From contig CAZKQB010000019.1 of assembly GCA_964554795.1 (NCBI GenBank), positions 1-50,542 of the forward strand: a stretch of 50,542 bases of DNA. The letters are read 5' to 3'. This DNA is from SFHK01 sp964554795 (GTDB taxonomy: Bacteria > Bacillota > Clostridia > Christensenellales > Aristaeellaceae). Of the stretch, positions 32,265-39,584 are shown in pieces (within the stretch, counting starts at the first letter, position 1; the number at the start of each line of letters is the position of its first letter). Under the pieces are notes generated by a model that ran no database searches, was not told the origin of the DNA, and worked only from the letters and a program-made list of their open reading frames with translations. Made by a program: the position numbers and the translations under genes.

Positions 32265-34868
32265 TCACTCATCCTTTCTATACGTAGATTGATTGTTCAG
32301 ATAGAAATAATAAATGTAAGCGGGGCCGAGCGGCGTGTCGTTGTCCCAGCCGCGTTCCCGTATGAGCGCATGCAGCTCATCCACGCGGCGACGAATTGCT
32401 TCAGCGTGGCCATTTTTCCGCTGGTAGGGACGCATACGCGCCTCAAGGTAGCTCCAGACCTCGTTTGGACGCTGTGCCGTGCGCGTCATGAAGCGCATGG
32501 CGTTGCTTGGGCGGTTCTCCTCCTCCGTTGTCTCGAGATCCAGCACCTCGCGCTCCATCTGGTTTTCCAGTGCCAGAAGCATGCCGAAGGCGGCGTCGCG
32601 CGTGTCTGGTGTCTCGGCAGGGATCAGCGCCGGCTCCCATTCGTTCCCATTCAGGCCATGGCTGACGGACAGCGCCTCAAGCATCCTTAAATACCCATGC
32701 AGGAAGCCGCGTCCAAGCGGAGCGTCGGACAGACGTTCCTCGCGAATAAAGCCCTGCTCGATTTTGCAAAGCAGACGCTGTGCCTCCGTAGCCGCCCTCA
32801 CGCCGGATTTTTCCAGATACGGAATCAGCTTGTCATGAATTCTCGCCCATGTGGTCATCGGTTGGATGGCGAATTCCGATGTAAGCCGCATGGCGTTCGT
32901 GCGGCCGTCTCTGTCGCTGACGATTCTTCCGTCGTCGCTCCTCTGCTTCTCGGAATTCCACTCAAAGGAATCCGCTACGGCCAGCAGGCAGCCGAACCGC
33001 TCGTCACGCGTTTGAGGCGGCGCATAGTCCTGAAGCGGCGCCTGAACCGAATGCGTTTCCTCTTCTTTGAGCCAAAGCTCCCGCGTTTGCGCACTGAAGC
33101 CGATCAGAAACCGAAAGGAAAGGGGCGAGCCTTCCTTGACGTCCGCAGCTCGGAATAGGCCCTCGACCTGACTGAGCCTGTGTTTATAAAGGCGTGCCTC
33201 GTTCTCCCCTCCCAAGGCTTTCAGGTAGGGAAGCAGCTTCTCATACAGCTCCGGCCATGCCTCTGTCGGCCGCCGGACAAAGTGCGTCATCAGGCGAACG
33301 GCGTTGGTTCGGCTGTCTTTGCTTGCTTCCTGCTCAAGCTTGTGCGCAATCGCAAGCAGTCGGCCATAGAGATAATCTCGGTCTGTGCACGCGGTATCCA
33401 GCGCCGGCGTCGGAGGAAGCACATCTCCATTGTCAATCGCGTGCTTTCGAATCATGGCGCAGGCCGTCGCAACACAGTTACGCCATGCGCCCCTGTCCCA
33501 CGCGTCCTTCTCATTTGTGAAGCTCAGGGGATGAACGGCTCTATCAAAGGCCGCGCGAATCATGCTGCCGGGGAGCGCCTGTCCCTCAATGGTGCAATGC
33601 AGAAGGCGCAGCTGAAGCTCCTGCATCTGCTTCGTGCCAGATTTTTCTGCCATCAGGTCTCTCTTTGCGGCGCGTACGGCATCCACCCCCAAGATAGCCT
33701 CGCAGATTTCCTTCCACGTGGTCGAACGCTCGGAATCTGCACCGGACGGCGACGGCATCTGCCAGCGGCAGGCTTCATTCCACCCATGAACATGCTCGGC
33801 AAAGACATTCCCCGGCATTTCCTGTTCATAGCTAATCGACATACGCCCTTTCGTTACGGCCTGCATGCCAACGAGAACGATGTTTTCAATGCGCTGCCGG
33901 GATTCCTCCGAAAGCGTACCGGGATCGGAAAAGTCCTTCAGATTCTGATCCCCGCCTGAAATGGACTTGAAAAGCGCGGTAACATAGGGCTCAAACGTAT
34001 CCGGAAGCGGCTTCTTGACCCCCTCCAGATCCAGCTCCGGCATTCTCGTGTTCCAGCCCACAATGCTTATGCCATACCTGTGGAAGCCCTGATGCTCCAG
34101 CAGCCATTTCAGTGCGTTGTGCGCCTTGGCGGTCGCCATGCTGCTAACGGTCGCCGCACTTCGGTCGTCGACAAAGCGCCCCTTATACTGAAAGGGGAAG
34201 TCCGCGTCCTCGGCTGAAATCAGCTTTGCATTGCCCTGCAGCTTTGGATGGTTCTCCGAAATAGGCAGCCGCATGCCGGTAACATAGCATACATCGTCCC
34301 CGGCAGCAGGCATGGAAGCCAACTGCTTGAGCCAGCTCTGCCGCACGTCCGCGCGCATCCACAGGCGCTGCTCCTCTCCAATGTAGGCAATGCTGAAGCA
34401 AGCAATGCTCTTGGCGTCGCCGTCCTTTTCACCCTCGCTATATTTGAACCTGGCGCCAAAAACGGAATGCAGATCGGCGTACAGCGTTTTCCTTTTGAGG
34501 TACTTCAGCAGAATACGCAGACATTCCGGCGCATGAGGCGCACGACACCATTCCTCCAGCTGAGCCACATATCTGTCAAATCGCGGGTTTCTTTGACCTG
34601 CAATCAGATATTGCAGACCATCTGCCAGGGGAAACGGCACAACCGCGCTCGTGCGGCCCTCTGCCTGAGGGGTAGTCGGAACGGCAAAGGCCTGTCCATC
34701 CTTCGACAGCAGCTGTGCCGTTTCAAATTCGCCGGAGGGCGATAGAAGAATGTTATATTTGATTTTCTTCAGCGTGAACCCAATGGGCAGCAGCGCATTC
34801 GCATCCTCTGCGCCGGTGGTATCAATGACGGCGTCATACACGTCGCAGAGCTTTTGAAGAAAGCTCAC
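32265..34868 (-). CDS. cas8c: Type I-C Cascade large subunit Cas8c (Csd1) with triplicated C-terminal module
   Basis: Cas8c recognises the PAM and recruits Cas3; its C-terminal helical part is equivalent to the small subunit Cas11. This copy has 867 residues; from memory the usual Cas8c has about 570-620. The N-terminal body (1-490) is typical, with MSFLQKLCDVYDAV, FVDDRSAATVSSMATAKAHN and NTRMPELDLEG. The module RDYLYGRLLAIAHKLEQEAS ... RTNAVRLMTHFVRRPTEAW (about 494-596) is the normal C-terminus. Two more diverged copies follow (about 618-732 and 754-861). It starts at GTG 34868, overlapping the cas5c stop by 4 bases. I found no convincing internal ribosome site for a separate Cas11c. Confidence 0.95.
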   Translation of the reverse strand: MSFLQKLCDVYDAVIDTTGAEDANALLPIGFTLKKIKYNILLSPSGEFETAQLLSKDGQAFAVPTTPQAEGRTSAVVPFPLADGLQYLIAGQRNPRFDRYVAQLEEWCRAPHAPECLRILLKYLKRKTLYADLHSVFGARFKYSEGEKDGDAKSIACFSIAYIGEEQRLWMRADVRQSWLKQLASMPAAGDDVCYVTGMRLPISENHPKLQGNAKLISAEDADFPFQYKGRFVDDRSAATVSSMATAKAHNALKWLLEHQGFHRYGISIVGWNTRMPELDLEGVKKPLPDTFEPYVTALFKSISGGDQNLKDFSDPGTLSEESRQRIENIVLVGMQAVTKGRMSISYEQEMPGNVFAEHVHGWNEACRWQMPSPSGADSERSTTWKEICEAILGVDAVRAAKRDLMAEKSGTKQMQELQLRLLHCTIEGQALPGSMIRAAFDRAVHPLSFTNEKDAWDRGAWRNCVATACAMIRKHAIDNGDVLPPTPALDTACTDRDYLYGRLLAIAHKLEQEASKDSRTNAVRLMTHFVRRPTEAWPELYEKLLPYLKALGGENEARLYKHRLSQVEGLFRAADVKEGSPLSFRFLIGFSAQTRELWLKEEETHSVQAPLQDYAPPQTRDERFGCLLAVADSFEWNSEKQRSDDGRIVSDRDGRTNAMRLTSEFAIQPMTTWARIHDKLIPYLEKSGVRAATEAQRLLCKIEQGFIREERLSDAPLGRGFLHGYLRMLEALSVSHGLNGNEWEPALIPAETPDTRDAAFGMLLALENQMEREVLDLETTEEENRPSNAMRFMTRTAQRPNEVWSYLEARMRPYQRKNGHAEAIRRRVDELHALIRERGWDNDTPLGPAYIYYFYLNNQSTYRKDE
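32286..33389 (-). repeat. Three tandem Cas11-like modules within cas8c
   Basis: Module A covers 33389-33081, B 33017-32673 and C 32609-32286. Shared positions are RD-x2-[FY]G-x-LLA at the start, R-[TS]-NA-x-R-[LF] about 25-40 residues later, then RP/QP-x3-W, a PY pair and PL near the end. B has an extra loop (SDDGRIVSDRDG). Similarity is at protein level only, so the duplication is old. Confidence 0.85.
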
Positions 34869-35632
34869 TGTCTGTCACCCTCTTCCGGACGCTCCGAGGC
34901 AAGAAGCGAATCCGCCTCCAAGCCCGCGAAATTCCCGTATTTGCCGCCGAATCTCTTGGGCTTCATCGGGCGAACGAAGCGGTATAACGCAGGGTCGCAA
35001 TCCTCAGGCTTGGGAAAATGAATTTCACCATTCACCATTTTCGCTTGCCAGAGACGAACGCCCAGCTCATCCTTTCCGGTTTCATCAGGATAGGCAAAGC
35101 TATGGGGCATCACGCCGAGATCCATCTCTCCGCGCCCATCGTAAAATCCATCGCCTTCCCCGTACACGCAGGGCTCCACATAGGCCTGACACTCGCGCGT
35201 GCCCAGATAAATGTCGCGTCGCCCGCCGCGCTCCAGCATTCTGCGCATAATACAATAGTGCTTGTTTTCGTTCATCCCGTCGGCAATGAGGTCAGGCTCC
35301 GTCCGATAAGGATTTGGAATAAAATGCGCGCGCACCTGATACCGCGGCGCCTTTAAATACACATAAGATGATAGCGTGTTTTTCCCTATCTCGTAGCTGA
35401 TCGGGCGAATGCCCTTGTTCTCCGTCTGAATTGGATTCATGATGCGGACAGAGTCGATGACGTACAAAATCGACGGCTTCCAATAAATCTGCTCCGTGAT
35501 CCCCTTCAGCGCCTGATAGGTCGGAACGAAAAACGTCGCCTTTTCGCCGCCCATGCGAAACACTGGGTCCGAAAAGAGCGCATATCGGCCGAAGACCTGA
35601 TACTCGATGGCATTCCGGATTTGAGTTTCCAA
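34865..35632 (-). CDS. cas5c: Type I-C crRNA-processing nuclease Cas5c (Cas5d)
   Basis: This 255-residue protein cuts pre-crRNA in the repeat and caps the 5' handle in Cascade. It is close to Bacillus halodurans Cas5d. The catalytic residues of that enzyme are kept: Tyr in QIYWKPSILYVID, and Lys-His in NENKHYCIMRRML. YALFSDPVFRMGGEK and YLGTRECQAYVEPC also fit. I start it at TTG 35632 (METQIRNAIEYQVFGRYALF), which has AAGG 8 bases upstream; a longer frame from TTG 35674 lacks a ribosome site. It is the first gene of the operon. cas3, usually in front, is missing. Confidence 0.95.
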   Translation of the reverse strand: METQIRNAIEYQVFGRYALFSDPVFRMGGEKATFFVPTYQALKGITEQIYWKPSILYVIDSVRIMNPIQTENKGIRPISYEIGKNTLSSYVYLKAPRYQVRAHFIPNPYRTEPDLIADGMNENKHYCIMRRMLERGGRRDIYLGTRECQAYVEPCVYGEGDGFYDGRGEMDLGVMPHSFAYPDETGKDELGVRLWQAKMVNGEIHFPKPEDCDPALYRFVRPMKPKRFGGKYGNFAGLEADSLLASERPEEGDRQ

Positions 35633-35662
35633 TTCAATCACCTTCTTTTTGCAGATTAACGC

Positions 35663-35691
35663 TTGATTCGGCAAGCGAAATCCAGTATCAT
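35663..35691 (+). promoter_or_regulatory. Promoter-like sequence aimed at the shortened CRISPR repeat
   Basis: TTGATT and TATCAT are spaced by 17 bases on the plus strand. A start 7 bases after the -10 box would be at 35698, the first base of the repeat remnant. It overlaps the 5' region of cas5c on the opposite strand. Confidence 0.5.
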
Positions 35692-35697
35692 TGGGAT

Positions 35698-35722
35698 GTC
35701 GCAGGAATGCGTGGATTGAAAT
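35698..35722 (+). CRISPR. Shortened CRISPR repeat upstream of cas5c
   Basis: The 25 bases start GTCGCAGGAATGCG and end TGGATTGAAAT. Both ends of the I-C repeat are kept while the stem centre is deleted, leaving CGCA-GGAA-TGCG. The orientation is opposite to the cas operon. The following bases TGAGAAAGAACAAATGAAGC would be a spacer. No second repeat is seen. Confidence 0.75.
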
Positions 35723-35746
35723 TGAGAAAGAACAAATGAAGCCTTA

Positions 35747-35791
35747 AGGCAGACAGGGAGATGCGTCGAGCACGTGTCTCCCTGTCTGCTT
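35747..35791. other. Hairpin between shortened repeat and cas promoter
   Basis: GCAGACAGGGAGA (35749-35761) and TCTCCCTGTCTGC (35777-35789) form a 13-bp stem. There is no U-run on either side. On the plus strand it could end the small RNA starting at 35698; on the minus strand it lies in the cas5c leader. Confidence 0.6.
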
Positions 35792-35822
35792 CAGTAGAAG
35801 ATGAAATCCCCTTTCTCAACAT

Positions 35823-35851
35823 AGTATACTGCAATAAAATGTATTTGTCAA
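35823..35851 (-). promoter_or_regulatory. cas5c-cas8c-cas7c operon promoter
   Basis: On the minus strand TTGACA and TATACT are spaced by 17 bases, in an AT-rich patch. Transcription should start near 35816, giving a leader of about 185 nt before cas5c. Confidence 0.8.
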
Positions 35852-36186
35852 GTTCTGAGATAGAACTAATGACAACAAATTTGTACAGTTTCTCATTGCA
35901 CGAACGCCGCCCCCAGCTTCCTCTGAGTAAATTCCTTGTTTCAGCACTCGCTGACAGTCTCGATGTCTCCCCTCGCGCTCAACCGTCATCCCTCGCGCAG
36001 ATATGCGCAATCACGATATTGGGTTCGTCGGAAATAGCCTGCCGCGTTGGTCAGGTAATCCATCGCTTTACGCGCTGAACCGGCAGAAAGAATCGATTCA
36101 TGCCGTACCTGCACTTATACTAATTGAAAAAACGAGATACACCAGAAAAATTACACGGACGGCCGCACGAAGGGCTGCTTAGACGG
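35852..36186. other. Non-coding stretch right of the cas operon
   Basis: This is where cas3 would lie, but no helicase or HD motif is seen in any frame. Short open frames have no ribosome sites. A broken minus-strand frame near 35950-36100 has a faint transposase-like look that I cannot support. Confidence 0.45.
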
Positions 36187-36215
36187 TTGACGAAAACGGC
36201 TTTCGCGCGTATAAT
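36187..36215 (+). promoter_or_regulatory. Promoter of small membrane protein gene
   Basis: TTGACG and TATAAT are spaced by 17 bases. The start site would be near 36222, about 110 bases before the ATG. Confidence 0.8.
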
Positions 36216-36331
36216 TGCTAAATCGAGAATCGCGGAAAGAAATGCCTTTGCGCAGGAACCGCGTCCTCGTTTTCCGGCAAGCCTCTCAGGAGACTTCGCT
36301 GAAACAAAGCTTGAAAGGAGCTTCTTTTTAT

Positions 36332-36694
36332 ATGAGTCACGTGAATATGAATCTGCGCCGTTTCCGCCCCTCCGAAAGGGAGGACGACAACACTCGGCTG
36401 CTCGTTGGGTTGGGCTATGTACCGCTGCTGTTCTTCCTGCCGCTGGTCGCGCGCCCTGATTCCAAGTCTGGTCGCCATACCGCAAATCAGGGGCTGTCCC
36501 TTCTAGTGCTCACGCTTTTGCTGTCAGTTGTGAAGGCCATTCTGGGCATCATTCCCATCGTGCGCATCATTACGAACATCGTCCTCGTCGTGGCGATCGT
36601 TCTCGTGTGGGCGTTCGCGATTCTTCAGGCGTACGTCTACTACAAAAACGGCACGTTGTCTGAGCTTCCCTATTCGCTGAAGGTCTTCCATTAA
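36332..36694 (+). CDS. Small multi-span membrane protein
   Basis: This 120-residue protein has a charged N-terminus (MSHVNMNLRRFRPSEREDDN) and then three hydrophobic segments: LLVGLGYVPLLFFLPLV, a longer stretch around LSLLVLTLLLSVVKAILGII, and IITNIVLVVAIVLVWAFAIL. It ends in a short polar tail. The GLGYVPLLFFLPLV ... RHTANQGL layout resembles small DUF4870-like membrane proteins, in which the motif H-A-NQG follows the first segment. No function is known. The start at ATG 36332 has AAAGGAG upstream; the longer open frame from 36215 overlaps the promoter. It is a single-gene unit with its own promoter and terminator. Confidence 0.75.
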   Translation: MSHVNMNLRRFRPSEREDDNTRLLVGLGYVPLLFFLPLVARPDSKSGRHTANQGLSLLVLTLLLSVVKAILGIIPIVRIITNIVLVVAIVLVWAFAILQAYVYYKNGTLSELPYSLKVFH

Positions 36695-36712
36695 AAATCG
36701 ATCGAAAGCCAG

Positions 36713-36752
36713 AAAACCGTTCCCAGGCCGCAAGCGGTTGGAGAACGGTTTT
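36713..36752 (+). terminator. Terminator of small membrane protein gene
   Basis: AAAACCGTTC/GAACGGTTTT form a 10-bp stem, extended by an inner GCCGC/GCGGT pairing, and end in a T5 run. Confidence 0.85.
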
Positions 36753-36830
36753 TGTGCCAAAAACAGCCTTAGTGATTTACCAGCACGTCCTTGCAAGACT
36801 CCGCGCATGCAATGGAAGGCAGCACAAAAG

Positions 36831-36869
36831 GCCGTTTCCTCCGTCATTCACGGCAGGGGACGGCTTTTT
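36831..36869. terminator. Bidirectional terminator-like hairpin
   Basis: GCCGTTTCC/GGGGACGGC (with G-U pairs) form a 9-bp stem followed by TTTTT on the plus strand and by CCTTTTG on the minus strand. It probably ends the lipoprotein gene at 37040-37264. The GC-rich bases 36870-37039 hold no gene. Confidence 0.6.
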
Positions 36870-37039
36870 CGTGTGGGCAGGCGCCGACAGCGAGCCCAGG
36901 GAGGGACCGGGAGGGCCGCAGCCCTACCGGAATGCCATAGCCGAAGGCGATGGCGGCCGGAATCCGAAGGAGCCCGGCCGAGGGGGGGTGCGGGGGAGCG
37001 TTGCGCCCCCGCCCTCCGTGCTGCGGCGCGAAGCTTTTC

Positions 37040-37264
37040 TCAGGTCGCAGGCGTCGCCGTGGGTTCCACCGTCGCGGCGGGCACCTCGGTGCTCAGCAAC
37101 CCGTCCGCAGGCTCCGTCTCAGCCGGAACCGTCGCGGCAGGCACGGTTACCGCCGGCACGGTGGACGACAGCGTATCGGTCGGTTCGTTCGTAGAAGCGC
37201 AGCCAACCAGCACAACGGCCAGCGCCAACACGATCAGCAGGGGCAGAAGCTTTCCAATTTTCAT
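37040..37264 (-). CDS. Small lipoprotein with Val-Pro-Ala repeats
   Basis: This 74-residue protein has a lipoprotein signal peptide (MKIGKLLPLLIVLALAVVLV) with lipobox LVGC and Cys22 as the lipidated residue. The mature part is only about 50 residues, rich in Thr, Pro and Ala, with the imperfect repeat VPAVTVPAATVPAETEP. It looks like an unstructured surface stalk. GGGAGG lies upstream of the ATG and a TATAAT at 37310-37315 is in place. I recognise no family. Confidence 0.65.
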   Translation of the reverse strand: MKIGKLLPLLIVLALAVVLVGCASTNEPTDTLSSTVPAVTVPAATVPAETEPADGLLSTEVPAATVEPTATPAT

Positions 37265-37619
37265 AAAAGGGGCCTCCCGATTGAATTCCGGTTTTTCCCG
37301 GTATCGGGTATTATATCCGCCCGGCTTCCCATTTATCCCTGTAAACCGGGCCTCATGCGAGATGTTTACGCTTCCTGCGCCTTTCCAATATCCCTTTGAA
37401 CCGGTGCATCGATGCCAAGAACCCGCCGCCAGCCAGGGGCATCCTGTCCAAATCTTAATGGAAAGCGACGATTTTGCGCACAGTCTGGGAAATGCGGAGA
37501 ATTTGTCTGATTTTTGGGCAAACGAAAGAAATTGCCGATGGCACGCGCGGGAAGAACATGGTATGCTTCGATCGGACGTGTGGAGAATGCGGGCGTATCC
37601 GACGAAGGAGGATGCGGAA
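37265..37619. other. Intergenic stretch between lipoprotein and acyltransferase genes
   Basis: It holds the minus-strand -10 box TATAAT (37310-37315) for the lipoprotein gene and the leader of the plus-strand acyltransferase. I see no other gene. An open plus-strand frame crosses it from 36738, but its codons and lack of a ribosome site argue against translation. Confidence 0.5.
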
Positions 37620-38462
37620 GTGAAGGCGATGGCTGTTTGCGGAGCGGCGTTTGCACTAAGCGCGTGCGCCGTATGGCATGTACCGGTTTCGTGGGCGCTT
37701 GCATGGAAGCTGCCGCTGTTCTATCTGTCCGGCGTCGCTGCGGCTGCGGCACTGTACTGGCTGTTTCTGGCTCTGGCAAGCTGCATGATCCCGGGAGGAA
37801 AGGAATACGACCAGCCGTCGCGGTTTTACGATGCGCTGCTGAACTCCGGCTATCGCTTTTTGTATAAAGCCGCGAGGGTACGGATACACATGACCGGGCG
37901 CGAGAAGCTGCCTGCGGACGGGCGATTCGTGCTCGTTTCCAATCACCTGTCCAACTTTGACAACATGATTCAGAGTGCATGCCTGCGGCCCACGCGTCTG
38001 GCATTTATTTCGAAGCCGGAGAATTTCCAAATTCCCATCGGCGGGCGAATGATTCGCCGGTGCTGCTATCTGCCGATCAACCGAAATGATGCGCGTTCGT
38101 CGGCACTCACGCTGAAGCGCGCGTCGGAGCTTCTGAAATCTGGCGCAGTGGACGCAATTGGCGTATATCCCGAGGGCCACCGTGGGCACGGCTACGAGCT
38201 GCAGCCAATGCACGCAGCCTGCATGAACGTGGCCGGATGGGCGAACGTTCCCATCGTCGTGACCACGATTGCCGGAACGGAGAAAATCCATCGGAATTTC
38301 CCATTCCGCCGGACGGAGGTCTGCTTCGACATTCTGGGCACGATCGACGCGCGGGGACGGCGCACGGACGAGGTGACGAGCGAGGCCGCCTCCCTGATGC
38401 AGGAAAACTTGAACGCACACAGGCGCCATGCCCTTATAGGCAAAGGCTCAAAACGGATATGA
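37620..38462 (+). CDS. 1-acyl-sn-glycerol-3-phosphate acyltransferase (PlsC) family protein
   Basis: This 280-residue membrane enzyme adds an acyl chain to a lysophosphatidic-acid-type acceptor. Two N-terminal hydrophobic segments lead into the acyltransferase domain. Motif I is VSNHLSNFDNM (His-x4-Asp), and the later motif is IGVYPEGHRGHGYELQPMHA (the EG-type acceptor motif). I start it at GTG 37620 (MKAMAVCGAAF), which has AAGGAGG 8 bases upstream. The frame is open further upstream, but that stretch is not gene-like. The lipid kinase follows after 13 bases, forming a small phospholipid operon. Confidence 0.88.
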   Translation: MKAMAVCGAAFALSACAVWHVPVSWALAWKLPLFYLSGVAAAAALYWLFLALASCMIPGGKEYDQPSRFYDALLNSGYRFLYKAARVRIHMTGREKLPADGRFVLVSNHLSNFDNMIQSACLRPTRLAFISKPENFQIPIGGRMIRRCCYLPINRNDARSSALTLKRASELLKSGAVDAIGVYPEGHRGHGYELQPMHAACMNVAGWANVPIVVTTIAGTEKIHRNFPFRRTEVCFDILGTIDARGRRTDEVTSEAASLMQENLNAHRRHALIGKGSKRI

Positions 38463-38475
38463 GGGGTAAAGAACG

Positions 38476-39351
38476 ATGACGTACATACTGTTTAATCCGC
38501 TGGCTGGCGGCGAGCAGGGTAAGGCGCGGGCGCTGGCGCGGGCGCTGGCTAAGCGGATGCGCGGGCAGGACGTTACGCTATGCGACGTGACAAAGCTGGA
38601 TGCAGCAGCCTTTCTGCGCAGCCTTCCGGACACGGATACGGTAATTCTCGCCGGAGGCGACGGCACGATCAACCATCTTGTGAACGCGCTGAACGGCGTC
38701 GTGCCCTCTCAGGCAGTTTATTACTATCCGACCGGCTCAGGCAACGATTTCATGAACGATGTGCGCGAAAGTGCGGCAAGCGAAACAGTACTGCTGAATC
38801 CCTACCTTCGGGGACTTCCGAGCGTGGAGGTCGCCGGAAAGCGGCGCCTGTTTCTGAACGGCGTCGGCTACGGCATCGACGGCTACTGCTGTGAGGTTGG
38901 CGACCGGCTGCACGCCGAGGGGAAGCGAAAAATCAGCTACACCGGCATCGCAATCAAGGGTCTGCTCTTCCATTTCCGGCCAACAAGAGCCACCGTCACC
39001 GTGGACGGCCACACGCACACCTATAAAAATGTTTGGCTCGCGCCAACGATGAATGGGCGTTTCTATGGCGGCGGCATGAACGTCGCGCCGGCACAGGATC
39101 GCCGCAGTCCGGAGGGCACGGTGTCCACCGTCGTGCTGCACAGCCGCAGTCGGCTAAAAACGCTGATCGTCTTTCCCTCCATCTTTAAGGGCAAGCACGT
39201 GAAGCACACGAAAATGGTGGACGTGGTGTCCGGCCACGATATCCGCGTATCCTTTGATCGCCCATGCGCCCTGCAGATTGACGGAGAAACGGTGAAAAAC
39301 GTAACCGAATACCGCGTCCGAAGTGCCGCGTCCGCCTTAAACGCCGGATAA
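38476..39351 (+). CDS. Diacylglycerol kinase (DagK/YegS) family lipid kinase
   Basis: This 291-residue protein has the DAG-kinase catalytic domain: ILFNPLAGG at the start, the nucleotide-binding VILAGGDGTINHLVNAL near residue 55-72 and YYYPTGSGNDFMNDV near residue 85-99. The C-terminal beta-rich domain ends VSFDRPCALQIDGETV. Soluble DagK-type enzymes phosphorylate diacylglycerol to phosphatidic acid, which pairs logically with the PlsC-like acyltransferase just upstream. The exact lipid is not certain. There is a weak ribosome site (GAGGGG). Confidence 0.88.
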   Translation: MTYILFNPLAGGEQGKARALARALAKRMRGQDVTLCDVTKLDAAAFLRSLPDTDTVILAGGDGTINHLVNALNGVVPSQAVYYYPTGSGNDFMNDVRESAASETVLLNPYLRGLPSVEVAGKRRLFLNGVGYGIDGYCCEVGDRLHAEGKRKISYTGIAIKGLLFHFRPTRATVTVDGHTHTYKNVWLAPTMNGRFYGGGMNVAPAQDRRSPEGTVSTVVLHSRSRLKTLIVFPSIFKGKHVKHTKMVDVVSGHDIRVSFDRPCALQIDGETVKNVTEYRVRSAASALNAG

Positions 39352-39499
39352 ATAGCCGCGCGCGGGCGTGTCCTCCAAGGTTTTCAATACGATTAAGTCA
39401 GGCGAGTCGGCAAATCCGAAAGGAGCAGCCGGCTCGCTTGCTGATAGACCTTTCCTCTATCTGTTTTTCTGTTTCCGCGCGAAAATCTCGCAAATACAA

Positions 39500-39528
39500 T
39501 TGCTTATTTCCGGCGGCTGATGTATAAT
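39500..39528 (+). promoter_or_regulatory. Promoter of the SpoU methyltransferase operon
   Basis: TTGCTT and TATAAT are spaced by 17 bases, 56 bases before the gene. Confidence 0.65.
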
Positions 39529-39584
39529 AATGACGAACGAGGGACGGGCTTTCATGCCGTCTCGATACCTCAGGGAGGAATTCC

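Noticed and set aside
33371..33440. Internal start for Cas11c within cas8c
   Set aside because: A GGAG precedes a GTG (codon 483), but only two bases separate them. No in-frame start with a well-spaced ribosome site was found before modules A, B or C.
35940..36110. Broken transposase (IS66-like) or cas3 relic on the minus strand
   Set aside because: A frame reading SARKAMDYLTNAAGYFRRT then YLREG looks faintly like IS66, but it is short, frameshifted and has no clear motif.
36738..37619. N-terminal extension of the acyltransferase frame to 574 codons
   Set aside because: The extension covers terminators and the opposite-strand lipoprotein gene. The GTG at 37620 has a perfect ribosome site and gives the normal family length.
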